Part shown: one piece after another, positions 55,619 through 62,612 of the stretch | Layout: every line of letters begins with the position of its first letter | How positions within the stretch are numbered: position 1 is the stretch's first letter | Assembly (NCBI RefSeq): GCF_000807855.2 | Contig: NZ_JRYR02000001.1 | Location: 3,165,438-3,229,437 of the forward strand | Source of the DNA: Flammeovirga pacifica | GTDB taxonomy: Bacteria > Bacteroidota > Bacteroidia > Cytophagales > Flammeovirgaceae | DNA length: 64,000 nucleotides | Reading direction: 5' to 3' | Position numbers and translations under genes: made by a program | Notes under the pieces: generated by a model | What the model was told of the DNA's origin: nothing | Database searches by the model: none | What the model saw: only the letters and a program-made list of their open reading frames with translations

Positions 55619-56284
55619 ATGAATAAACTATCTCTCAATTTATTATTACATCATAAACTCGCCCTCTTTTTTTTATTAGTGCTTTTTTCATGGGTACTCC
55701 AATTTGTATCTAACGAAATGATTATTTCTGATGAAGTTTGGTATACGACTTATGGTGAACAATTATCTTTAGAACAAATTGATGGTATTATTGAATGGAA
55801 TGCGACCTATTGGTGGTTTTCATATTTAATTACTCCAATAATTCTATTGATTAAAGTTCTTTTAATTACTTTCTCTTTAATTATTGGAGGAATATTGTTT
55901 GACATATCTTTGTCATTCTTTAAAACTATTGGGATTGTGTTAATTACTGAGTTTATTTTCCTTATTCCGAGTGCAATACAGCTTACTTGGTTTACATTTT
56001 TTGAAAATATTCACTCTTTAAATGACTTAATCTCCTTCACACCTTGGAATGTTTTCTACTATATCAATAAAGAAGATGTATTGGAATGGTTCATTTACCC
56101 TTTGAGTTTGATTAATTTTTTTGAAATACTTTTTGTTTCAATTCTAACTTATCTTGTTAGAAGAGTACTTATAGAGAAAACAGAAGATCAAAATAAAGCT
56201 TTCAAAATCGTAGCCTATGGCTATGGAAGTGGGTTAGTAACCTGGGTAGTTTTTATTACTTTTCTATCTATTCAATACACATAA
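55619..56284 (+). CDS. Hypothetical membrane protein, first gene of the peptide cluster
   Basis: A 221-residue integral membrane protein of unknown family. Five hydrophobic segments are visible (about 12-30, 66-87, 88-118, 150-175 and 198-218), with a first extracytoplasmic loop of about 35 residues (ISDEVWYTTYGEQLSLEQID). No catalytic motif is recognised. It is 3 bp before the thioredoxin-like gene and plainly in the same operon. A role as an export accessory or immunity protein is possible from position alone. The usual HlyD-type adaptor is missing from this cluster, but this protein does not look like HlyD. Confidence 0.75.
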   Translation: MNKLSLNLLLHHKLALFFLLVLFSWVLQFVSNEMIISDEVWYTTYGEQLSLEQIDGIIEWNATYWWFSYLITPIILLIKVLLITFSLIIGGILFDISLSFFKTIGIVLITEFIFLIPSAIQLTWFTFFENIHSLNDLISFTPWNVFYYINKEDVLEWFIYPLSLINFFEILFVSILTYLVRRVLIEKTEDQNKAFKIVAYGYGSGLVTWVVFITFLSIQYT

Positions 56285-56287
56285 TAT

Positions 56288-56830
56288 ATGAAGAAGAAAA
56301 ATGTCATCATTTTTACATTTCTTCTCCTGATATCATTTTTTAGTTTCAATATTTTTAAGATCTCTCAACATAAACAAACTATTAAAGAGCAGATTAAGGT
56401 ATTGCCGGAGTTTTCTTTTTCATCAGTAAAAGAGAATCACAAAAATATATCAAGTAACATTTTCTTTAAGTCAAAAACCGTAATTATTCACTTTAATTCT
56501 ACTTGTCATTTCTGTCAAGAAGAGGTTCAACTACTTAAAGATCATGAAGAATTGCTAAAATCATTGGATATTAATATAGTTCTTATTTCAGAGGAAGATA
56601 CAAATATACTTCAAGAATTTCTGAAAGAGAATGAACTATACAACTCCGATTTTCAACTACTTAAATCGAATATTGGAGATTTTTATAAACTATTTGGTAC
56701 ATCACAAGTTCCTACTGCATTTCTTTATAATGCAAATGGGAAACTGATCAAAACGATTACAGGATTAAGCAAATTTGAACTAATTACACAAACTTTTTTA
56801 GAGGATGAAAAAGTCAATTCACTTCATTAA
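56288..56830 (+). CDS. Membrane-anchored thioredoxin-like (TlpA/redoxin) protein
   Basis: A 180-residue protein with an N-terminal signal anchor (about 5-25, VIIFTFLLLISFFSFNIF) and a thioredoxin fold from about residue 45. The redox motif is Cys-x-x-Cys in NSTCHFCQEEV, and the cis-proline loop is TSQVPTAFLYNANGK. It should face the periplasm and oxidise, reduce or isomerise disulfides. It overlaps the exporter gene by 26 bp, which ties it to peptide export. Both intact cluster peptides have exactly two core cysteines, so disulfide handling of the peptides is a sensible guess. Confidence 0.85.
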   Translation: MKKKNVIIFTFLLLISFFSFNIFKISQHKQTIKEQIKVLPEFSFSSVKENHKNISSNIFFKSKTVIIHFNSTCHFCQEEVQLLKDHEELLKSLDINIVLISEEDTNILQEFLKENELYNSDFQLLKSNIGDFYKLFGTSQVPTAFLYNANGKLIKTITGLSKFELITQTFLEDEKVNSLH

Positions 56831-58916
56831 AAAAATACATACTGAACAACAAGGAGAAGCTGATTGTGGTGTTGCTTGTCTGCTAAGTATCATTAGATAT
56901 TATCACGGGTATCCTATTCCTCTTGAAGAATTGAGAGCAATTAGTGGTACGTCTATCTCTGGAACTTCGCTTTTAGGTTTATATGAAGGAGCCAGTAAAA
57001 TTGGGTTCAAAGCTGTTGGTTGTAAAGCCAGTATTGAGCATTTAAAAAAACATGAGCAGCCTTGCATTTTACACGTTTTGATCAAAAATCAACAACATTA
57101 TATTATTGTTTATGGATATGATCAAAAAAACGAAACTTTCATTGTTGGTGATCCAGCAAAAGGTGTTTTTGAAATGAATGTAGTTGATTTAGAAAACATC
57201 TGGAGTTCAAAAACTTTACTTACACTAGAGGTAACAAAACAGTTTAATACAGATAAAGAAGTTAAACAACAAAGAGCACATTGGTTTTTAGAGGTTTTAC
57301 AAAAAGACAAAAACTATTTGATTTCAGGAGGTTTTTTAGGTGTTATTGTAGCTGTTTTAGGTTTATCTATGAGTATTTTTTCACAGCGATTAATCGACTT
57401 TATTTTACCCTCTAACAATCAACAAAAACTCATTTTATCCATAAGTTTACTATTTATATTGCTATCTCTTAGAGTTTTGTTCACTTATGTGAGGGGAATA
57501 TTATTATCGAAGCATTCCAAAAAATTCAATGCCAATATTGTACATTCCTTTTTTAGTAAACTGATGTATTTACCTTACTCATTTTTCCAACAAAGAAAAA
57601 CAGGGGAAATGATTGCTCGATTAAATGATACTCAACGGTTACAAAAAGTAGTCACTCACTTTATGACGAATATTTCAATTGATGTTTTATTGGTAAGTAT
57701 TTCACTTATTTATCTTTGTTTTTTCAACGTTTGGATAGGGAGTTTGGTACTCTTTTTCATTCCAATATATATTTTAATTGCTTTTAAGTACAATGCTAAG
57801 ATCATCCAACAACAAAAAGAAGTAATGGAATTGTATGCACATACCGAAAGTCAATATATAAGTACAGTGCAAGGAATTAAAACAATTAAAATTAATCAGA
57901 AAGAAACATTCTTTACTAATAATACCCGACAGGTGTATCATCAATTTCAAAATAAAATCTTTGACTTTTCTAAACTTCAGTTACGAGTAAGTGGTTGGAT
58001 GGAAAGTTGGAACACCATTTTTTCGATTACTCTAATTAGTATAGGAGCTTTTATTGTCTTCAAAGAAAAATTAACTACTGGCGAATTGATGGCAATATTA
58101 ACGATTGCGATGAATATAACTCCTTCTGTTATCCGCATTTCGCTTTCCAATATTGATTGGAATGAGGCGAAAGTTGCTTTTGATAGAATGTATGAATTTA
58201 TTCAAGTAGATAAAGAAAAAAGTAAAGGGTCAAAAAATCTAACTGAGATTGAAAAAATCCAATTCCATCAACTTGGATATAGATATCCTGGCAGAAAAGA
58301 ATTATTACAAGAAATTAATATAGAAATAAAGAAAGGAGAGACTATTGGAATTATTGGTAATAGTGGTTCAGGTAAAACTACATTACTTCATCTTCTTCAA
58401 AAGTTTTATGCTCCAACAAGTGGACAAATTCAAGTGAATGGTTATAGTTTAAATGATATCACAACAGATAACTGGAGAAGTTTTTTGTCAACTGTAGATC
58501 AGGATATTCAACTATTCTCTGGATCTGTTTTAGAAAATATCACACTCAGTCATGATCCCAAGGATTTCGAAAAGGCTGTTCAGTTTTGTCATGAGTCTGG
58601 ATTTCATTCTTTAATTATGCATCTCCCTCAAAACTACATGACGATAGTGGGTGAAAATGGTTTGAATTTATCTGGTGGTCAAAAGCAACTAGTTGCTTTA
58701 ATTAGAGCATTGTTTAAAAATCCTCAAATCCTATTATTAGATGAATTTACCTCTGCAATGGATAAAGATTTAGAAAAAGAAGTGATCAAAATATTAGATA
58801 AAAACGCCAATGATAGAATCACAATTCTTATCTCACACTTTGATAATCTAAGTAATATAGTGGACAAGGTGTATAAAATTGAAAATCAAAGCATGCAACA
58901 TTTAGCATGTGTTTAA
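56805..58916 (+). CDS. C39-peptidase-containing ABC exporter (PCAT)
   Basis: A 703-residue exporter that cuts a double-glycine leader and exports the peptide. The N-terminal C39 peptidase (1-150) has Gln15 and Cys21 in TEQQGEADCGVACL, His98 in QQHYIIVYGY and Asp116 in GDPAKG, so it should be active. A six-helix ABC membrane domain follows (about 165-450). The ATPase has GNSGSGKTT (518-526), LSGGQKQLVALIRALFKNPQ and ILLLDEFTSAMDKDLEK. It is followed at once by two peptide genes with matching leaders. No HlyD-type adaptor or TolC-type channel is in the window; those may lie elsewhere. Confidence 0.96.
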   Translation: MKKSIHFIKKIHTEQQGEADCGVACLLSIIRYYHGYPIPLEELRAISGTSISGTSLLGLYEGASKIGFKAVGCKASIEHLKKHEQPCILHVLIKNQQHYIIVYGYDQKNETFIVGDPAKGVFEMNVVDLENIWSSKTLLTLEVTKQFNTDKEVKQQRAHWFLEVLQKDKNYLISGGFLGVIVAVLGLSMSIFSQRLIDFILPSNNQQKLILSISLLFILLSLRVLFTYVRGILLSKHSKKFNANIVHSFFSKLMYLPYSFFQQRKTGEMIARLNDTQRLQKVVTHFMTNISIDVLLVSISLIYLCFFNVWIGSLVLFFIPIYILIAFKYNAKIIQQQKEVMELYAHTESQYISTVQGIKTIKINQKETFFTNNTRQVYHQFQNKIFDFSKLQLRVSGWMESWNTIFSITLISIGAFIVFKEKLTTGELMAILTIAMNITPSVIRISLSNIDWNEAKVAFDRMYEFIQVDKEKSKGSKNLTEIEKIQFHQLGYRYPGRKELLQEINIEIKKGETIGIIGNSGSGKTTLLHLLQKFYAPTSGQIQVNGYSLNDITTDNWRSFLSTVDQDIQLFSGSVLENITLSHDPKDFEKAVQFCHESGFHSLIMHLPQNYMTIVGENGLNLSGGQKQLVALIRALFKNPQILLLDEFTSAMDKDLEKEVIKILDKNANDRITILISHFDNLSNIVDKVYKIENQSMQHLACV

Positions 58917-58932
58917 AATATTATTACGCGTA

Positions 58933-59040
58933 CATAATAAGTGGAAACCGAAAAGCTTTAAAAGAGTAGGTAATTCAAAAACAAACTTAATAAGAAATGG
59001 AAAGTTTAAATTTAGATCAGATGGAGGAAATCCAAGGTGG
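58933..59040 (+). repeat. 108-bp leader cassette, copy A
   Basis: This block aligns without gaps to 61520-61627, with about 6 mismatches in 108 by hand count. It covers about 64 bases upstream of the ATG and the first 44 bases of the coding sequence. The similarity stops at the last base of the Gly-Gly codons. Confidence 0.92.
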
Positions 59041-59170
59041 TTGGGTTGATACAGCTGCTGGTGCTGCATGTGGCTTAGCACTAGGCGGTGTTTTTGCAGG
59101 AGGTTTTGGTTTTGCTGTAACGGCAATGATGTTCGGTCCTTCTTGTATTGGTTTAGTTATCGCAATGTAA
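58997..59170 (+). CDS. Double-glycine-leader peptide A (bacteriocin-like precursor)
   Basis: A 57-residue precursor. The leader MESLNLDQMEEIQGG fits the consensus exactly (Leu -12, Met -7, Ile -4, Gly-Gly -2/-1). The predicted 42-residue core starts WVDTAAGAACGLALGGVFAG and ends CIGLVIAM. It is rich in Gly, Ala and Val, has two cysteines (core positions 10 and 35) and one long hydrophobic stretch, like class II bacteriocins. It is the natural substrate for the C39 exporter that ends 80 bp upstream. The 5' region and leader are duplicated at 61520-61627. Activity is unproven; a signalling peptide is also possible. Confidence 0.85.
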   Translation: MESLNLDQMEEIQGGWVDTAAGAACGLALGGVFAGGFGFAVTAMMFGPSCIGLVIAM

Positions 59171-59189
59171 AACTTTTTAATAAAAAATT

Positions 59190-59378
59190 ATGAAAGAATT
59201 AACAAATCAAGAAATGTTAGATTTTAAAGGAGGCAGTTTTGCTTCTGGATTTTGTGCAGGTGCTGGAGCTATTGGAGTTGCAGCATATTGGGCAGGTTGG
59301 GTAACAGGTGGGGCTGCTTGGGTTACAGGTGGTGTTATTGTTACTGGTTGTGGTGCGTACAGTCTAGCTACAATGTAA
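59190..59378 (+). CDS. Double-glycine-leader peptide B (bacteriocin-like precursor)
   Basis: A 62-residue precursor. The leader MKELTNQEMLDFKGG has Leu -12, Glu -8, Met -7, Phe -4 and Gly-Gly. The 47-residue core begins SFASGFCAGAGAIGVAAYWA and contains AWVTGG-like units in tandem (GWVTGGAAWVTGGVIVTG) with several GxxxG spacings. Its two cysteines are at core positions 7 and 39. It is only 19 bp downstream of peptide A, so the pair may act together as in two-peptide class IIb bacteriocins. Its leader is unlike that of A at the DNA level. A strong hairpin follows. Confidence 0.88.
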   Translation: MKELTNQEMLDFKGGSFASGFCAGAGAIGVAAYWAGWVTGGAAWVTGGVIVTGCGAYSLATM

Positions 59379-59386
59379 ATGTGCAT

Positions 59387-59413
59387 GTGGTATTATGCTT
59401 AGCATAATACCAC
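59387..59413 (+). promoter_or_regulatory. Perfect hairpin between peptide B and the ABC ATPase gene
   Basis: GTGGTATTATGCT and AGCATAATACCAC are perfect 13-base arms separated by one T (effective loop TTA). No T tract follows, so it probably protects or processes the peptide mRNA, or only partly terminates it, letting the small peptides outnumber the downstream products. Confidence 0.6.
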
Positions 59414-59429
59414 TATTAATAAAAACACA

Positions 59430-60194
59430 ATGATTGATATAAAACAAATTAGTAAAGTCATAAATAAAAAAAGTATCCTAAATAACATATCAAATACTTT
59501 TAGTCATGGTGAGTGTTGGGGAATAATAGGTGAGAATGGTGCTGGCAAAAGTACTTTACTTAATATTATTTCGGGTATTGATAATGAACATACAGGGAAT
59601 ATTTATTATGATAATTATAATTATAAATCATCTAGCTTAGACTTAAGTTCTAATATTGGTTGTTTACTTGATGAAAGTATACTTATCCAAAATTTAACTT
59701 GCAAAGGATATATACATTTTTATGGTTATTTGAAAAATCTAAACAAAAAAGTAATCGATTTTAGACTTAATAGATTATCTACATATTTTGGTATAGAAGA
59801 TAAATTAAATGAAAAAATTGATTTGCTTTCCTTAGGGATGAAAAAAAAACTTGAAATTTGTACTGTTTTACTACACGATCCTAAAGTTATAATCCTTGAT
59901 GAACCATTTAATGGTTTGGATATTTATTCAGCTAAATTACTAGTTGACCTTTGTAAATTTTTACTTTCAAAAAATAAAATAATAATAATTTCATCTCATG
60001 ATTTAGAATATATTAGAGAAATCTCATCACATCTATTAATCTTAAATAAAGGTCAGGCTTTGTTTAAAGGAATATCTAGTGAGATATTTAAAGATGAAAA
60101 AAGAAGTATTAATAGTTTATTAGATTATTTAAATGATAAAAATTTAAAAACAAATGATAATACAATTGATCTTGAATTAATAAATTGGATTTAA
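59430..60194 (+). CDS. ABC transporter ATP-binding protein, CcmA type
   Basis: A 254-residue stand-alone ABC ATPase. The Walker A motif GENGAGKSTLLN is at 34-45, the signature LSLGMKKKLEI is followed by Walker B VIILDEPFNGLD, and the switch histidine is in IISSHDLEYI. Such ATPases pair with a separate membrane protein; the next gene begins one base after its stop and is that partner by position. In bacteriocin clusters two-part ABC pumps usually give self-immunity, though a second export route is possible. Base composition is markedly more AT-rich than the PUL and core genes, suggesting transfer. Confidence 0.93.
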   Translation: MIDIKQISKVINKKSILNNISNTFSHGECWGIIGENGAGKSTLLNIISGIDNEHTGNIYYDNYNYKSSSLDLSSNIGCLLDESILIQNLTCKGYIHFYGYLKNLNKKVIDFRLNRLSTYFGIEDKLNEKIDLLSLGMKKKLEICTVLLHDPKVIILDEPFNGLDIYSAKLLVDLCKFLLSKNKIIIISSHDLEYIREISSHLLILNKGQALFKGISSEIFKDEKRSINSLLDYLNDKNLKTNDNTIDLELINWI

Positions 60195-60195
60195 T

Positions 60196-61524
60196 ATGAA
60201 TACTGTAGAATTGATTAAACTTTTTTCAAAACAAAATATCATAACTAACAAATTAGAAAGTAAAATTTTCAACCTAATAATAACTTTTTTCATTATTTTT
60301 TCTGCTTTTACTTTTGGTATTTCATATGATATTATTTTTCAAAATAAAAATGATATAGCAATATCATTCATACATATTAGTGGTTTATTATCTTCGGTTT
60401 CCCTAATGATTAAAGACTTTTTTCCAACATATAGAAATGTGATTTTTATAAATTCAAGTAGGTATAATTTAAAAAAAATAAATCTTTTTAAATTAATTTT
60501 GATAAATGAACTATTCAATTTACCATTAATATTATACTTTATATTTTTAACGACATTTATATTATTCTCAAATTACATTAGTACAAATGATTTTTTGATA
60601 ATTATTTCATATGGAATAGTCATATTTTATTTAAATATTTATATTAGAATATTTATTGAATTAAAGAATAAATTATTATTTATGATAAATTTAATTTCAA
60701 TATTAATAACATCTATTTTATTTATATATTTTAAAATATATTACATATCAATTGTTTCATTATTCATTTTAAATTTCTTGTTATATATTTCTATATATAA
60801 AGAAAATAGCATTAAATATAAAAAGAAATATAAAATAAAATTACCCATATTTAAAGATTCCATTTATTTTATATTAATTAAAGATAAACATAGTCTAATA
60901 AATATTATTACAGCTTTAGCAGGTAAAATAGTAATGATAATTGCTATATTATCACCGTTAAAAAAAATATTTTTAGGTATTGATTATTGGGGTTTAATTA
61001 TTTTTTCTCCTGCCATGTATTTCACTTATTATTTGAATAATTTTTTTGGTTATAACAAAACATTATTGCTAAATATTATTCAATCAAGAGAAAAATTTAA
61101 ATTAATAAATAAACTATTTTTAAAAAATACTTTTATATTATATACGATAGATTTTTTTATATTAATTATTGTAGTCACATATATAGAATTAAATAATATT
61201 GATTTGTTATTAAAAACTCAAGAAATTTTATTCTATTTTTTACTTTCTGCAATAATATTACCACAAATTGGACTTTTTATTTCTTATAAATTCCCTATAA
61301 AAATTGAAAAATCATTAACAAATAAATCAAATACTAGCATAATTGGGGTTATTATTACTATGTCAACAGTATCAATAATACTTTTATTTGTATTATTAAT
61401 TAAATCTATATTTATCATTTTGTTTTTATTTATGTTAATTTTTTCATTCATTTTATATAAAAAAAACAAAAATATCATTTCATCAAATTGTAATAATATT
61501 TTATTTAAATTAAAAAATACATAG
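60196..61524 (+). CDS. Large integral membrane protein, probable ABC permease
   Basis: A 442-residue protein that is almost wholly hydrophobic, with about ten to twelve helices and Lys/Asn-rich loops. I do not recognise a family, but the one-base gap from the ABC ATPase gene makes it the likely permease of that transporter (ABC-2-like). The DNA is extremely AT-rich: 60661-60720 has only 5 G or C in 60 bases. The codon and residue bias (Ile, Asn, Lys, Phe) follows from this. Extreme composition beside an IS66 element suggests recent acquisition from a lower-GC source. Confidence 0.78.
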   Translation: MNTVELIKLFSKQNIITNKLESKIFNLIITFFIIFSAFTFGISYDIIFQNKNDIAISFIHISGLLSSVSLMIKDFFPTYRNVIFINSSRYNLKKINLFKLILINELFNLPLILYFIFLTTFILFSNYISTNDFLIIISYGIVIFYLNIYIRIFIELKNKLLFMINLISILITSILFIYFKIYYISIVSLFILNFLLYISIYKENSIKYKKKYKIKLPIFKDSIYFILIKDKHSLINIITALAGKIVMIIAILSPLKKIFLGIDYWGLIIFSPAMYFTYYLNNFFGYNKTLLLNIIQSREKFKLINKLFLKNTFILYTIDFFILIIVVTYIELNNIDLLLKTQEILFYFLLSAIILPQIGLFISYKFPIKIEKSLTNKSNTSIIGVIITMSTVSIILLFVLLIKSIFIILFLFMLIFSFILYKKNKNIISSNCNNILFKLKNT

Positions 61525-61627
61525 TAAGAAGAAACCAAAAAGCTTTAAAAGAGTAGGTAATTCAAAAACAAACTTTATAAAAAATGGAAAGTTTAAATTT
61601 AGATCAGATGGAGGAAATCCAAGGTGG
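61520..61627 (+). repeat. 108-bp leader cassette, copy B
   Basis: Gapless near-copy of 58933-59040, 2587 bp away, starting at the very end of the permease gene. It carries the upstream region and the same leader MESLNLDQMEEIQGG, and identity ends at the cleavage site. Confidence 0.92.
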
Positions 61628-61737
61628 AATACAATCAGCTCTAGGTTGTGGAAATTGGTTTGGTTGTATTAGGGTCAGGAGGAGCTAATTTATTAGCTTT
61701 TGTTGAAGGTGTAGTTCTAATTTCAGAATTCTGTTAA
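61584..61737 (+). pseudogene. Third double-glycine-leader peptide, apparently frameshifted
   Basis: Begins with a perfect copy of the leader MESLNLDQMEEIQGG, then IQSALGCGNWFGC, and in this frame it stops at 61688 after 34 residues ending IRVRRS. In the next frame the sequence continues as VEIGLVVLGSGGANLLAFVE then GVVLISEFC to a stop at 61737, which is Gly-rich and hydrophobic like the other cores. One inserted base (or two lost) near GGTTGTGG (about 61650) would explain the break. A sequencing error or a programmed frameshift is possible. If intact, the core would be about 36 residues. Confidence 0.7.
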
Positions 61738-61740
61738 TAA

Positions 61741-61778
61741 AAAAACTACCTTTATTCCTTGTTTTGGAATAAAGGTAG
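61741..61778 (-). terminator. Perfect hairpin after the third peptide gene
   Basis: CTACCTTTATTCC (61746-61758) and GGAATAAAGGTAG (61766-61778) form a 13-bp stem with a TTGTTTT loop. A run of seven T is on the minus-strand side only, so on the plus strand it may act as an mRNA 3'-end stabiliser. Its orientation is therefore uncertain. Confidence 0.5.
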
Positions 61779-61793
61779 GGTAAAACATAAGAC

Positions 61794-62381
61794 ATGAAAT
61801 ACTCAACAATTAAAAGTAATTATATTTTAGATCTTGTATATTCAATATTTATAGCTGTAATTACTTTTTTTATCATTTTTAATTCTAAAAATATTGAATA
61901 TAAAAATCAGATATTAATTTATTTAATTGAATATTCAATGTATTTATTATGGCTTAAATCATTAACAGAAAATTTCAAAATCAATATTCTTATTAAGAAG
62001 AAAAATATTGATTTTATATACTTAATCAATGATTTTTCAAAAATAAAAATTATTATACTTACAATTACTTTTTGTATATTTCACTTCATAACACCTGAAA
62101 AAATTAATTTTATTCAACTTAAAATTATAGTTATTAAAACATATTTTTATACTTCTAATTTAATTTTATTTTATTTATCTAAAAAAACTAAAAACTATAC
62201 ATTAATGGGAATATCTTTTGTTCCAATGTTAATAATATATTTTATAAATATAGATTCAAATAATGATAATGACCATTTGTTTTTTATAACATTTAGCATT
62301 ATTAGTAATATTTTATCTTATAAAATATTTAACAATTTGCCCAATAAAAATACTTTTGATTTTGACATTAATTTAAATTAA
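61794..62381 (+). CDS. Hypothetical membrane protein at the end of the peptide cluster
   Basis: A 195-residue AT-rich membrane protein with about six hydrophobic segments (for example YILDLVYSIFIAVITFFIIF and LILFYLSKKT). No family is recognised. It follows the third peptide gene by 56 bp after a hairpin, in the place where immunity proteins often sit, so it may protect the producer. That is inference from position only. A hairpin (62449-62474) about 70 bases beyond its stop probably closes the cluster. Confidence 0.7.
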   Translation: MKYSTIKSNYILDLVYSIFIAVITFFIIFNSKNIEYKNQILIYLIEYSMYLLWLKSLTENFKINILIKKKNIDFIYLINDFSKIKIIILTITFCIFHFITPEKINFIQLKIIVIKTYFYTSNLILFYLSKKTKNYTLMGISFVPMLIIYFINIDSNNDNDHLFFITFSIISNILSYKIFNNLPNKNTFDFDINLN

Positions 62382-62448
62382 AGTTATCACATCAAAATCA
62401 ATGATTTTAAATTTATTAATATACTTTTCACAAAAAACATGCATTCAT

Positions 62449-62474
62449 TTATCTCATTGTACACAATGAGATAA
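62449..62474. terminator. Near-palindromic hairpin closing the peptide cluster
   Basis: TTATCTCATTGT (62449-62460) and ACAATGAGATAA (62463-62474) form a 12-bp stem with a 2-base centre. There is no T tract on the plus strand, so it is a terminator or an mRNA end-protecting structure of uncertain strength. Confidence 0.45.
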
Positions 62475-62612
62475 CAATTAGCAATCTTAATATTCTAAGC
62501 ACTATTATCATGGCTATATTATATACTGATACTAAAAATAAAAAATATTTTTTTCTATTTTTAATATGAATGTTATTGCTTGCAATAGATCAAATTTTGA
62601 AATCAACAAATC

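Noticed and set aside
55619..56284. The first cluster membrane protein as the missing HlyD-type adaptor
   Set aside because: It has five membrane segments and lacks the single anchor, coiled coil and beta-barrel/lipoyl pattern of HlyD proteins.
58902..59126. 74-codon minus-strand frame across the peptide A gene
   Set aside because: It is antisense to a well-supported double-glycine peptide and to the repeated leader block. Its product has no sensible features.
61284..61538. 84-codon minus-strand frame over the end of the permease-like gene
   Set aside because: Pure AT-rich shadow. The plus-strand frame has membrane-protein structure and fits the operon.
58933..61627. The 108-bp direct repeats as ends of a transposable element enclosing the ABC genes
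   Set aside because: They are direct, not inverted, contain the leader coding sequence, and no recombinase lies between them. Duplication of a leader unit is the simpler reading, although recombination between them remains possible.
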